Below, one piece after another: positions 25,901 to 32,664 of a stretch of DNA of 64,000 bases (its first letter is position 1; each line of letters begins with the position of its first letter). The translations under genes were made by a program, and so were the position numbers. The notes beneath the pieces were generated by a model that was given only the letters and a program-made list of their open reading frames with translations, made no database searches and was not told where the DNA came from. Source of the stretch: Cricetomys ansorgei. Its lineage: Eukaryota > Chordata > Mammalia > Rodentia > Nesomyidae. The stretch is from contig JAMJFZ010001086.1 of assembly GCA_026225945.1 (NCBI GenBank), forward strand, positions 1 to 64,000, read 5' to 3'.

Positions 25901-28900
25901 CTGGTGTGGGGTCCGCCACTGCTGGAAGTTGTCGCTGGACCACGGTGGTCTGCGGTTCATACCCTCCTGGTTGTCATTTCTCCTCCTGGTGTCATTCTGG
26001 CTTTGTCTCTGGTCTCTGGCTTCGTCACTGGTATGCCCCTCCTGGTTTCTTCTTCCCTGATGTGGATTTCTGCCCATAGCCCTAAATCTCTCTTCCCTCT
26101 GCCGGAAAGGAACAGGGTGGTTCATGGCCCTAGGATGCCTTCCAGCATGGTTGGTTCCGCCTCGGAGTGCATTGGCTGCTGGGTTATTGGTTTGATTTCT
26201 GGCTCTTGGTGGTACTTCTCCATCTACAGGACCTAAACACAATGGGGTATTGGGTAAACACTGAGTCAAGGAGTAAGGAAGTTCAGTAAGACAACAATGA
26301 ACATGCTTTCATCCTCCAAAACAAACAAGCAGCTCAGATTTTCCTTGGAGTGATTTAAAAAGTTTCTAGCCAAAGGGCTGCGAAAGAGATAGATCAGTGG
26401 TTAAGAGAACACACTGCTCTTCCCAAGTTCAGGTCCCAGCACCCACACTGGGCTGTACAAAACTGCTGTAACTCCACCTCCACGGAGATTCAATGCCTCT
26501 GGCTTCTGCAGGCACCTGCACACATGTATACATAATACAGACACACACACAGAGGCAGGAGGATTGTTAAAGTATTATTTATTAATATATATATTATTAT
26601 ATATATATTATAATATATATAATATATATAATAATAATATTATTATTATTGGTGGATATCAATAAAGAGCCATGACACTTTCTGAGATGAAAAACCTGAA
26701 TGGCCAAGGCACAGGGTCTAGCCTTACAAGGCAGACTTACAAGTTCCTCTTTCCATTCTCTGATCAGCTTCTTCCTTCTCTCCTCTCTAGCACATGACCT
26801 CTAGGTATTTTATTGTAAAGAATCACCGCCCACCAACACACAGGCCTTAATGCATAATGAATAGAACCTTCGCAGTGCACCAACCCCTAAGTTCAGCTGG
26901 CAGACAAGATGCCATTTTACAGGCCAGTCAAATCCCCACAAAAGGTCTTCCTTATCCGGTGCTTAGGTTCCTCCATTAATACAATCGGATGCTTTTTCTC
27001 AGTGGGCAGACATCATTAGAATGACAATTGTTCCATCAAAGGCCATTGAATAAACAATTGCGGGTGCTCCAAACTAGCATGCTTTCTGCATTCCAGAATG
27101 GACTGGACTAAGAAGCTGTTTCCAGTAGCTAAGGAAGGTGACCTTCTGGTCATAGTTCAGGCCACTGGATAAACAGCTTAATATTTGAGAATAAGTTCAA
27201 ATATACCCCAACAGAGGATCACGAGTTCAAGGCTAACTTGGACAACACAATATATTAGAAGCTAGACTGAACTACATGGCAAAACTCTGGTGAGAGCTAT
27301 GGGGTATAGGCAGTGGTAGAACGCTTGTCTATTATGCTTGAGGTCTTGAGTTCTAGCTTAAACTACAAGGAAAGATGATTGCTATTGCTGCATGGATTTT
27401 GAAAATACTGTCCTCTTAAAAGATACAAAAAAGAAACTGCCTGATACATGCTAGACATGAATAATCACAGTATCTTATTTCATACCCCATGCTGGGCCTA
27501 ATTTCCAGAGGGTTCTAGTCTCTGGCCAGCACAAAACAAGTCAGAACACAATTAATTCCTCACTGTGGAACCTCATGTAATTTCTCAGTGGCTGCTATAG
27601 ATAAAATGTTTATAAGACATCAGGTAAATATTGCCAATGTGTACCTTGATGTCTCATGTAAACATAAATAGAAGAAATTTATTTTAACACATATAAAAAT
27701 TACAAAATGCTTGGAACTATTCTCGGGACTCTCCTGTGATTTCTGCGGTAACTCTGCTAACAACTGTCATAGGCTACAAGGACAAGTGGAAACGCTACTG
27801 GAGCTCAGCTCAGCAACAGGAAATGCAGCTTGAATGGGAAAGAGGAAGGCAAGTGCTTCCCCTTTCCAAGATGTTTTTTATTTTTATGGCTAACCGACAG
27901 ACTGTAGGGAAAATGAAACATGCACATCCAGTCTTCTTATAGGAAACTGAAAATGAAATTCAAACTTTGATCCAGGAAACTGAAAAGCGAAACTCTAGTT
28001 CATCCCTCCCCCCAACTCCCTAGTATCAATTACCCACTTCACAAAAGAAGCCTGGAGGGAGGCAGCCTGGGGCCCCGGAAACCAGTACCCTGTGCAGGGG
28101 GTCTGCCCTTGCCAGGCACACTCAAAAGTCACTTTCCTTCCCTTTAAAACTGATTCCAGAGCTGATTCACCTTAGCAGAGTGGTGTGGAGGTTTGCAGAA
28201 CAGACTGTGCATAACTTGACAATAAAAGTTAGGAATCCTACAGATATATGTCATATTTAAGGTGACTGGACCATTTCACTACATCAGATGCAAAATACAT
28301 TAAGGTTTTTTGTTTGCTTGCTTTGTTTTGAGACAGGGTCTCAGTGTGTAATCCTGGCTGGCCTAGAAATCAGTACCTAGACTAGGCTGGCTTAAAACAC
28401 ACGGAAATTTGCCTGCCTGTCTCCCTACAGCTGGGATTAAGGAGGTGTGCCACCATACTTGGCTATGTCCTTTTTGTTTTGTTTTGTTTGAGACAGGGTC
28501 TAACCCTGTAATCCAAGCTGGCTTCTAAGCTAAAACAAAAAAAAACTTTTTTTTATGTATATGAATGTTTTGGCCCATGTATGTCTACATGTGCGTTAAT
28601 TCTCATAAAATATTAATATTTTGTATATGATTAAGTTAAGAAATTAGAGCATTACATTTTATTAAGCTGACATTAAATTAAAAAAAAAAAATTCAAGGTC
28701 AGTGAGATGGCTCGGTAGATGAGGGTACTTGATACCAACCAACCCTGAAGATCTGAGTTCAGTCCTCAAGAACCGCATGGTGGAAGGAAAAAACCAACTG
28801 TCTTGAGATGTCTTATGACTTCCACATGCATGTACACTCAAGTATACACACACGCTATAAAACGCTACTGGTTGTCTTTGACATTTCCTGATGATGCTAT

Positions 28901-29373
28901 TAGAAATTAAAAGGTAGCTTTTAGCTGCCCCAAGTTGCTGTTGGATAGCCCTACATCGCTGCTTGTTTGTTCTCACCCTCGCAGCACCAGGACGGAGCAG
29001 GAGCCGATGACACATGCTAGGCAGCGAGCGAGCAAGCTCTACCACTGAGCTATACCCTTAGCCCTGGTTTTGAGGCAAGCTTTCTCTATGGAGCTCCGGA
29101 TGGCCTTAATCTCACTGTTTAGCTGGCCTCAGACTCTTGCTCCGTCTGCTGGGATGACAGGCTTCCTACCACAGTAACATTCACAGCTCTCCTAGGGAGA
29201 GTAGGATGCTTTTCATGTCATTGATGCTGTAGCTAAGGAGGTCATTCTTAACGGAAAAACACAGGCCACTCAGGTTGGCTTCTCTTCCTCACTGGGTAGG
29301 AACCCTACTTACCTCTGTGGTTGGTAAGGGGATTCCTGGGCCTGGCCTCCAGATGTGGTCTTCTGTCTTCCAT
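2517..29373 (-). CDS. Znfx1: Znfx1, NFX1-type zinc finger helicase (13 coding exons, joined)
   Basis: ZNFX1 is an SF1 (UPF1-like) RNA helicase. In vertebrates it is reported as an interferon-stimulated, mitochondria-associated dsRNA sensor acting early through MAVS; the worm homologue works in small-RNA inheritance. Joined exons: 29373-29313, 26232-24427, 17036-16905, 15319-15171, 14323-14174, 12211-12097, 10798-10551, 9354-9215, 8850-8696, 8278-8133, 6794-6684, 6082-5987, 4956-2517. All introns are GT-AG and every phase closes. Corrected for one extra A at 2635-2639, this gives 1,915 aa (human about 1,918). Order: Arg-rich N-terminus, helical armadillo-like region, Walker A GPPGTGKT near residue 620, a roughly 340-residue insert with an acidic tract, motif II as EEAA, motif III GDHQQ, motif V DKYQGEE, motif [13 protein letters not shown]1 fingers at about 1284-1565, coiled coil at about 1620-1800, RZ finger at about 1842-1875. 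As written, the frame ends early at 2557 with 26 altered residues. Confidence 0.95.
2635..2639 (-). other. Znfx1: One-base A insertion / frameshift in the Znfx1 C-terminus
   Basis: The minus strand reads GGT-GAA-AAA-TCA-TAC. The family reads G-(E/T)-N-H-T, needing GAA-AAT-CAT-ACT. One surplus A in the run of five explains it fully, because the other frame then stays open for 39 conserved-looking codons to a proper TAG. Confidence 0.85.
5320..5448 (+). repeat. MIR fragment
   Basis: Carries the MIR-type core gctcaaggtcacacagctac followed by agtggcagagctgggattca. It lies in Znfx1 intron 4957-5986. Confidence 0.75.
5528..5715 (-). repeat. B2/B3 SINE, reverse orientation
   Basis: Shows ggtgctgggaactgaacttg and ttctgcaagagcagta, the reverse of the tRNA-derived head of B2/B3. 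Confidence 0.75.
5716..5860 (-). repeat. B1-type SINE, reverse orientation
   Basis: Reads ttttgagacagagtctatta and then gatgtagacctggcctcaaa-type reverse B1 sequence, ending in a degraded B1 head. Confidence 0.7.
5987..6082 (-). CDS. Znfx1: Znfx1 coding exon (H-R-M-R-P to E-Q-I-K)
   Basis: A 96-bp phase-0 exon of 32 codons. The acceptor ttgtttcag precedes CAC-CGC-ATG; the donor is AAG|GTCAGT. It encodes the Q-H-R-M-x-P motif of UPF1-like helicases, which leads into the second RecA domain. Residues are about 1072-1103. Confidence 0.95.
6262..6395 (-). repeat. B1 SINE, reverse orientation
   Basis: Starts ttttccaaaacagggtttct and ends in gtgctgggatcaaaagtgtg. Reverse-complement B1. Confidence 0.8.
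6478..6650. mobile_element. URR1-like hAT-Charlie nonautonomous DNA transposon
   Basis: The ends gagattctcaacctatggg and ggttgagaaacactggcc are inverted repeats of the hAT-Charlie type (cagtggttctcaa). The AT-rich interior, with agcaaaattacagttataaa and aaaataattttattgttagg, matches the common rodent URR1 layout as I remember it. Confidence 0.7.
6684..6794 (-). CDS. Znfx1: Znfx1 coding exon (L-R-P-S-A to L-N-H-Q)
   Basis: A 111-bp phase-0 exon of 37 codons. The acceptor ctctccccag precedes CTG-CGT-CCC; the donor is CAG|GTGAGT. It continues motif III (G-D-H-Q-Q-L-R-P) across the junction. Residues are about 1035-1071. Confidence 0.95.
7586..7800 (+). repeat. B2/B3 SINE
   Basis: Begins agggctggagagatggctct (tRNA-derived head) and ends near the acaggcaaaacac-like stretch typical of B3. 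Confidence 0.85.
7833..7915 (+). repeat. B1-related fragment
   Basis: Contains ctataatcccagcagtctga and gaggccaacctggtctgta, a truncated B1. Confidence 0.65.
8133..8278 (-). CDS. Znfx1: Znfx1 coding exon (helicase motifs II and III)
   Basis: A 146-bp exon. Acceptor ttgag|GT completes Gly of the preceding T-T-T-G; donor CAG|GTAAAG. It encodes [10 protein letters not shown], the Walker B/motif II position, where Glu replaces the usual first Asp, as in the family sequence I recall. It ends in motif [12 protein letters not shown]. Residues are about 986-1034. Confidence 0.95.
8428..8508. repeat. Short tandem repeat, roughly 21-bp unit
   Basis: Three to four imperfect copies of gagagggtgggcac(c/t)ga-like sequence inside an intron of Znfx1. 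Confidence 0.6.
8696..8850 (-). CDS. Znfx1: Znfx1 coding exon (L-W-L-Q-M-Y-Q to G-M-T-T-T-G)
   Basis: A 155-bp exon with a split Arg codon at its start (AG|A) and a split Gly at its end (G|GT). Acceptor cattctccag; donor ACAG|GTAGGA. It codes for the helical end of the helicase insertion and the strand before motif II. Residues are about 934-985. Confidence 0.94.
9215..9354 (-). CDS. Znfx1: Znfx1 coding exon (T-Q-R-N-Q-K-K-K to R-W-Q-L-Y-R)
   Basis: A 140-bp exon. Acceptor gatgtctacag|ACC; donor TATAG|GTACGG. Lys/Arg-rich, then [13 protein letters not shown]; part of the large insertion in the first helicase domain. Residues are about 888-934. Confidence 0.94.
9355..10550. other. Znfx1 intron without recognised features
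   Basis: About 1.2 kb of intron in which I recognise no gene, SINE, microsatellite or other element. Confidence 0.5.
10551..10798 (-). CDS. Znfx1: Znfx1 coding exon (acidic tract)
   Basis: A 248-bp exon. Acceptor ttctctctcag|CC completes the Ala codon; donor TGGGAG|GTAAAC. It contains a run of Glu ([11 protein letters not shown]) followed by a conserved-looking helical segment, [12 protein letters not shown]. Residues are about 805-887. Confidence 0.95.
10965..11070 (-). repeat. B1-like fragment, reverse orientation
   Basis: Decayed reverse B1: ttttggaaatagaatctcgc, then ctggctgagatccacctgcc. Confidence 0.55.
11150..11338 (-). repeat. B3/B2 SINE, reverse orientation
   Basis: Ends gtgggtgctgggaactgaac and tgagccatctctccagcatc, the reverse of the B2/B3 head. 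Confidence 0.85.
11555..11715 (-). repeat. B1 SINE, reverse orientation
   Basis: Shows tttgagacagcgtctcccaa, ccaggctggctttgaactca and the reverse B1 head. A second decayed B1 fragment follows to about 11815. Confidence 0.8.
12097..12211 (-). CDS. Znfx1: Znfx1 coding exon (D-A-D-W to P-E-N-A)
   Basis: A 115-bp exon. Acceptor cttcctccacag|GAT; donor AACGCAG|GTAAGA. It codes for [20 protein letters not shown] in the helicase insertion. Residues are about 767-804. Confidence 0.94.
12400..12505 (+). repeat. B1-related fragment
   Basis: Contains gtgatcctagcacttgggac and tagtgagaccagcatgggat, a decayed B1. Confidence 0.55.
13172..13398 (+). repeat. B2/B3 SINE
   Basis: Starts gggcaggagagatggcttag and has gtaccacatgatggctcaca; A-rich tail. 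Confidence 0.85.
13512..13705 (+). repeat. B2/B3 SINE
   Basis: Starts ggagctggagagatggctca and ends with a (gaaa)-type A-rich tail. A short B1 remnant at 13415-13510 precedes it. Confidence 0.88.
14174..14323 (-). CDS. Znfx1: Znfx1 coding exon (I-V-T-E-M-K to N-G-P-M-Q)
   Basis: A 150-bp phase-0 exon of 50 codons. Acceptor gttcttggcag|ATT; donor ATGCAG|GTAGGA. Helical insertion of the helicase, with S-P-Q-H-W-E-S-L-M. Residues are about 717-766. Confidence 0.95.
14640..14755 (-). repeat. B1-like SINE, reverse orientation
   Basis: Reverse B1 pieces ttaagagacaggttcttgct and agctgggactaaaggtctgt. Confidence 0.6.
14788..14942 (+). repeat. B1 SINE
   Basis: aagccaggcatggtggcaca at the start and agaaaccctgtcttgaacca near the A-rich end. 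Confidence 0.85.
15171..15319 (-). CDS. Znfx1: Znfx1 coding exon (I-Y-K-C-Q-K to R-A-Y-M-S)
   Basis: A 149-bp exon. Acceptor ttgcttcacag|GC completes Gly; donor ATGAGT|GTAAGT. It codes for [11 protein letters not shown] and an Arg-rich segment ([10 protein letters not shown]) after motif Ia. Residues are about 667-716. Confidence 0.95.
16000..16172 (-). repeat. B3/B2 SINE, reverse orientation
   Basis: Reverse-oriented pieces gtgggtgctgggaactacat and tcctctgcaagagcaccagg. Confidence 0.75.
16264..16500 (+). repeat. B2/B3 SINE
   Basis: ggggctgcagagatggctca at the head; ends in aataaattaatcttaaaaaa. Confidence 0.9.
16905..17036 (-). CDS. Znfx1: Znfx1 coding exon (end of Walker A, motif Ia)
   Basis: A 132-bp exon. 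Acceptor tgttttctag|GC completes the last Gly of G-P-P-G-T-G, followed at once by K-T-Y-V-G, so the P-loop is split by the intron. It also codes for [13 protein letters not shown] (motif Ia). Donor GAAG|GTAAGG. Residues are about 623-666. Confidence 0.96.
17230..17330 (+). pseudogene. U6 snRNA retropseudogene
   Basis: Matches U6 almost end to end: ttcggcagcacatatactaa, gaagactagcatggctcctg and aaggatgac are in order. The 5' stem and 3' end have many changes, and an A-rich tract (aaaaacaaaaca) follows where functional U6 has a T terminator. Retroposed copy inside a Znfx1 intron; not expected to be functional. Confidence 0.92.
17545..17680 (-). repeat. B1-like SINE, reverse orientation
   Basis: Decayed reverse B1 starting tttctttgagacagtctcat. 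Confidence 0.55.
17768..17945 (+). repeat. B1 SINE
   Basis: ggtggtggcggcgcatgtct at the head, agaaaccctgtcttgaaaac, then a long A-rich tail. Confidence 0.88.
18466..18845. mobile_element. Solo LTR (endogenous retrovirus class) inserted in a B1
   Basis: A 380-bp block starting TGTTTTGAAG and ending AAACAAGCACA, flanked on both sides by the direct repeat gtagtaa (18459-18465 and 18846-18852). It splits a reverse B1: aaatagggtttt-like sequence on the left, cctggctgtcttggagacta on the right. TG...CA ends plus a target-site duplication fit a solo LTR. A short open frame inside it is not a gene. Confidence 0.75.
18853..18978 (-). repeat. B1 SINE, reverse orientation (split by the LTR on its left)
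   Basis: tgtagatcaggctggtcatg and gggattaaaggcgtgtgcca, a reverse B1 whose poly-T end lies left of the LTR near 18425-18458. Confidence 0.85.
19024..19225 (+). repeat. B1 SINE
   Basis: Head caggcggtggtggtgcacgc, end agaaaccctgtctcaaaaac, then a long (aac)n/A tail. Confidence 0.9.
19547..20140 (-). pseudogene. Myl6 processed pseudogene (non-muscle isoform type)
   Basis: On the minus strand the block follows the intronless mRNA of myosin essential light chain 6. Visible in order are a degraded 5' coding part (E-F-E-E-A-F-Q), [23 protein letters not shown], a [12 protein letters not shown] segment, A-G-H-E-D and [13 protein letters not shown] 3' UTR with AATAAA near 19563-19568 follows. The ending Y-E-E-L-V-x-M-V-L is that of the non-muscle splice form. 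Several indels, a lost stop codon and no introns make it dead. It lies inside the Znfx1 intron 17037-24426, in the same orientation as Znfx1. Confidence 0.9.
20345..20460 (-). repeat. B1-like SINE, reverse orientation
   Basis: Reverse B1 pieces atgtagaccaggctggcttc and tcaactcacagagatctgcc. Confidence 0.65.
20700..21200. other. Intronic stretch without recognised features
   Basis: About 500 bp of Znfx1 intron; no element recognised. Confidence 0.45.
21700..21785 (-). repeat. B1 SINE fragment, reverse orientation
   Basis: gggacagggtctcttacagt and ggctggtctcaaactcaca, a reverse B1. Confidence 0.7.
21805..21940 (-). repeat. B3/B2 fragment, reverse orientation
   Basis: tttatttatgtgtgtctgtg, then ggaattggagttacaagcag and gttatgagccactct. 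Confidence 0.65.
22015..22175 (+). repeat. B2/B3 SINE fragment
   Basis: tagagggatggcttagctgt, then accatctataactccagttc. Confidence 0.7.
22195..22345 (-). repeat. B1 SINE, reverse orientation
   Basis: ttcaagatagggtttctcca to gggattaaaggcatgcatca. Confidence 0.88.
22410..22545 (+). repeat. B1 SINE (partial)
   Basis: agccaggcatggtggcatat and ggtctacatagtgagttcca. Confidence 0.75.
22918..23090 (+). repeat. B1 SINE
   Basis: acctggtggtggcggtgcac to a long A-rich tail. Confidence 0.88.
23468..23632 (-). repeat. B1 SINE, reverse orientation
   Basis: A poly-T tract, ggagacaaggtctccctatg, and gggattaaagcgtgcaccac. Confidence 0.8.
24427..26232 (-). CDS. Znfx1: Znfx1 large coding exon (N-terminal and armadillo-like region, Walker A)
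   Basis: A 1,806-bp exon. Acceptor cattgtgtttag|GT completes the Gly begun in the start exon; donor GGAACAG|GTAAGA. It first codes a basic, Arg/Asn/Gln-rich region ([18 protein letters not shown]). A helical armadillo-type segment follows ([12 protein letters not shown] onward), then a beta-rich domain with [11 protein letters not shown], then [10 protein letters not shown] at the end. Residues are about 21-622. The frame is intact throughout. The long open frame antisense to it is a shadow. Confidence 0.97.
26372..26558 (+). repeat. B2/B3 SINE
   Basis: agggctgcgaaagagataga, tcagtggttaagagaacaca; ends near the (ca)n tract. Confidence 0.75.
26565..27213 (+). mobile_element. Solo LTR, ERVK-like (6-bp target-site duplication)
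   Basis: A 649-bp block starting TGTTAAAG and ending CCCCAACA (short inverted ends TGTT/AACA), flanked by gaggat at 26559-26564 and 27214-27219. The flanks together form a B1-like phrase, ggcaggaggat then cacgagttcaaggctaactt, so it inserted into a SINE. AATAAA at 27049-27054 suggests + orientation. An AT microsatellite (26573-26650) lies inside. No internal retroviral genes are present. Confidence 0.8.
26573..26650. repeat. (AT)n / (ATT)n microsatellite
   Basis: Nearly pure A/T alternation, inside the LTR. Confidence 0.9.
27290..27370 (+). repeat. ID-like tRNA-derived fragment
   Basis: gcagtggtagaacgcttgtc and tgaggtcttgagttctagct resemble an ID element. Confidence 0.45.
27909..27995 (+). 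promoter_or_regulatory. Cluster of interferon-stimulated response elements (ISRE/IRF) in Znfx1 intron
   Basis: GAAANNGAAA occurs at 27909-27918, at 27943-27952, overlapping at 27949-27958 (giving gaaactgaaaatgaaa), and at 27976-27985. The last extends into gaaaagcgaaactc to 27995. Such density in 90 bp is far above chance, and Znfx1 is a known interferon-stimulated gene. The site lies about 1.3 kb downstream of the ATG exon. A role as intronic enhancer or alternative promoter is inferred. Confidence 0.75.
28318..28470 (-). repeat. B1 SINE, reverse orientation
   Basis: ttttgagacagggtctcagt to agctgggattaaggaggtgt. Confidence 0.85.
28690..28865 (+). repeat. B2/B3-like SINE
   Basis: aaggtcagtgagatggctcg, then ttatgacttccacatgcatg. 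Confidence 0.6.
29005..29068 (-). repeat. ID-like SINE fragment, reverse orientation
   Basis: caagctctaccactgagcta followed by tacccttagccct, the reverse of an ID/tRNA-Ala-like head. Confidence 0.6.
29313..29373 (-). CDS. Znfx1: Znfx1 start-codon exon
   Basis: ATG at 29373-29371 in a strong context (G at -3, G at +4: cagacATGG). It reads [20 protein letters not shown] and then splits Gly at G|GTAAGT. This matches the ZNFX1 N-terminus in both sequence and phase. The acceptor may be ctcag just upstream of the ATG (exon edge 29375), but its pyrimidine tract is weak and the exon may start further upstream. Confidence 0.93.
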
Positions 29374-30550
29374 GTCTGAGTTGCAGGAAGTTTTCCACAT
29401 TCACCTGACTAAGTTATCTGTAACTGCATAGGCCAAGAGTTACCAGTGCCCTTCAAACACAGCAAATACCCAAACATCACGAAGCCAGCCTTTCTGCCTT
29501 TACATGTTAATGATTTATTAACTAGGAATAAGATGCAGATTTTAATCATGGGCAGAAGCACTCAACCTTGTGGATTCCCAACCATGAAATAAACTAAGTT
29601 CACAATCTGGGTGATTCCAAATGATTCAATTCCACATACCTGGGCTCCTGCACTTGCTTGGGGATAGAGAGTCATCAACTCCCAAACTACTGTTTGATTA
29701 TCCTTCAGCCAAATTACTTAATTCATTGCTTAGGTTTCAGTTTCCTTTCTTACAAAATGATTGCTGGGGCAACATGAGTACATGTACCAGCTAGTTGCAG
29801 TGTGCATACCCATCACCCGGGAGGTGGAGGCAGGTAGTAGGTCAGGAATCTAAGAGCACTTAGGAAGTACAAGCAGGAAGATCAGAAGCCAGCTCCACTG
29901 AGTCTAAGGTGAACATGGACTCTATGAGACCCTGTTTCAACAAAACTAACTATCCAAGTACTCACTACCATACCCAGGTCATGACACAGCAGTCTACAGG
30001 TTCCCGCTTCCTACAGCTTGAAAATAAGTGGAACCAGCTAGAAGCTGGCAATCTTTTCCTTTCTTCCATCTCGATAACTTCTGGGCTGGGTGAAGAGGAA
30101 GCCCCTTCAGGGAACTTCTCAATATAACTCATGCATATCGCTAGGGTGCAGGGGGGTGGGGCAATGGTGACTCAGTTCTCAGCAAAAGGATTTTTGAGAC
30201 TGTCCTCACAGTTTTAAAATATTCATAGTTGGAAACTGTGAATAGATTTGGCATTGTATGAGAGGTAGCTTTTATTCTTATCAGAAAAAGAGCCCCTTTC
30301 TTCCCGCTGGGAATATTTTATGGTGTCTTTCCCCCTCATCTTACAAAACCCCATGCTCATGCTATAGGCTCAATGGTTAGTGTTTTTAATTTTTCTGAGA
30401 ATTCCTTCTTCCTCATCTTGAAAAAATACTAAAATAAAATGCCAGTAATTTGGGAGCGTTAAAAAAATGGGAGAAAAAAGTGGTAGGAAAGGCAGTGAGG
30501 AACACACTGGAGAGGGGAATGCTTTGTTTAGGGTTTTGAAGGAATCGAGG

Positions 30551-30563
30551 GGGGGGGGGGGGA
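30551..30563. repeat. Poly-G run
   Basis: A run of about 13 G, in a G-rich intron 1 tract leading into the minisatellite. Confidence 0.85.
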
Positions 30564-30599
30564 TATCAGCAATGGTTAAGCTGCTGCAGGGGTAAAAAA

Positions 30600-31379
30600 T
30601 TAGAGAGCAGTAATTACAGGTGAGATGAAAGGAGGATGGAGGAGAGGTAACAGCTGGGTTGCAGGGGTAAGTTTCACGTCCTCAGAGAAGTCACCACACC
30701 ACTTACCCCTTAGAGAAACATTCTAAGGCTAAGAGGAAGCTCGAGAGAGCAGTGGGCTTCCAGAGGATGGGGGGCCCAGGGTGCTCTGCAGAAGCTGTGT
30801 GAATGGGGCAGAAGGAATGAAGCCAGAGGTAAGGGGTGGATGTGGATAGAAAGGGATGAGAAACAGAGACTGAGGCTCCAGAGGTGGGGGACAAGCAGGA
30901 TGGGGACTGCAGGGATGGATGCAGAGCTCCTGGTGCTGAACTGAGGGGAGGCAGGTTCCAAGGAGTGACTGGGTGCTGAGATGAAGAGGCATGGGTGATG
31001 GTGGTGATCAGGTGGTGACAGGTGAGCTGAAGGAAGAGGAAGGGGTAATGGCAGTGCTGGCGGCTCAGAGGGTCATGGGTGCTGGGGGAGGAGACTGAAG
31101 AAGTCAGGAACTCTGGGGAGTGATGGTGAGGCTCAGGGGAATAAACAGGGATTTAGGGCGATGGGGTGCTGAGGAGAGGGAACAGGGACTGGGGGATGAG
31201 GCTGCTGATAACAGGGTATACTATATTGAGGGAAGGATTGAGGGTGATGGTGGAGCTGGGGGGCAGGACTCTGGGGGCGGTAAGGAGAGGGGAAAAAGAT
31301 TCTAGGAGCAATGGGAGCTGAGGGGGCACTGAGGAAAAGGGAAAGGTACTCCAGGGATGATGAGGAAACTGGAGGAAGG
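30600..31379. other. G/A-rich intron 1 tract, degenerate precursor of the minisatellite
   Basis: Purine-rich on +, with repeated gctgagg, gggg and ggactctggg-like words that become regular after 31380. No gene is seen; the open frames on the minus strand are low-complexity Pro/Ser strings. Confidence 0.6.
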
Positions 31380-32576
31380 GGGACAGGGCTATAGGGGAAC
31401 TGAGGGGAGCAGACAGGGACTCGAGGTGCTATGGGGGGACTGAAGGGAGCAGACATAGAGACTCCGGGGGCTATAGGGGACTGAGGGGAGCAGACATACA
31501 GACTCTGGGAGCTATATGGGGAACTGAGGGGAGCAGACATAGACTCCGGGGGCTATAGGGGGACTGAGGGGAGCAGACAGGGACTCCGAGGGCTATAGGG
31601 GAACTGAGGGGAGCAGACAGGGACTCCGGGGGCGATAGGGGAACTGAGGGGAGCAGACAGGGACTCCGGGGGCGATAGGGGAACTGAGGGGAGCAGACAG
31701 GGACTCCGGGGGGGCTATGGGGAGACTGAGAGAGCAGACATAGAGACTCCGGAGGCTATAGGGGAACTGAGGGAGCAGACATAGAGACTCCGGGGGCTAT
31801 GGAGGAACTGAGGGAGCAGACACAGAGACTCCGGGGGCTATGGAGGAACTGAGGGAGCAGACATAGAGACTCTGGGGGCTATGGGGAAACTGAGGGGAGC
31901 AGACATAGAGACTCTGGGGGCTATAGAACCGAGGGGAGCAGACGAGGACTCCGGGAGTTACAGGGGAACTGAGGGAGCAGACAGGGACTCCGGGAGCTAT
32001 AGGGGAACTGAGGGGAGCAGACAGGGACTCCGGGGGCTATAGGGGAACTGAGGGGAGCAGACAGGGACTCCGGGGGCGATAAAACCGAGGGGAGCAGACA
32101 TAGAGACTCCGGGAGCTAGAGGGGAGCAGACAGGGACTCCGGGGGCTATGGAAGAACTGAGGGGAGCAGACAGGGACTCCGGGGGCGATAAAACCGAGGG
32201 GAGCAGACATAGAGACTCCGGGAGCTAGAGGGGAGCAGACAGGGACTCCGGGGGCTATGGAGGAACAGAGGGGAGCAGACAGGGACTCCGGGGGCTATGG
32301 AGGAACAGAGGGGAGCAGACAGGGACTCCGGGGGCTATGGGGAAACTGAGGGGAGCAGACATAGAGACTCCGGGGGCGACAGAACCGAGGGGAGCAGACA
32401 TAGACACTCCGGGAGCTATAGGGGAACTGAGGGGAGCAGACAGGGACTCCGGGGGCTATAGGGGAACTGAGGGGAGCAGACAGGGACTCCGGGGGCTATG
32501 GGGGAACTGAGGGGAGCAGACAGGGACTCCGAAGGTGATGAGAGCGCAGAGAGGGGCGGACAGGGACTCCGGGGCT
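31380..32576. repeat. 40-bp G-rich minisatellite in Znfx1 intron 1 (about 29 copies)
   Basis: The unit is gcagacagggactccggggg followed by ctataggggaactgagggga; the period is exactly 40 where clean (for example 31571 to 31611). Variants replace acaggg with catagaga or drop the aggggaactg part, so higher-order alternation is visible from 32040 on. Each unit has four G runs on the + strand. The array ends about 90 bp from the exon 1 donor. Confidence 0.95.
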
Positions 32577-32664
32577 AACCTGACCCCAGGCCCGAGGCAG
32601 AGCGGGGCGCCGGGCAGTCGCGGCACCGCAGAAGCAGGTGCGGGATGGGGCGGAGGCTACTCAC

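Noticed and set aside
25385..26236. Long open frame (283 codons) on the + strand
   Set aside because: Exactly antisense to the Znfx1 large coding exon; a shadow of real coding sequence with no splice or family support.
31133..31540. Ser/Pro-rich open frame on the minus strand
   Set aside because: Low-complexity translation of the G-rich minisatellite precursor in Znfx1 intron 1.
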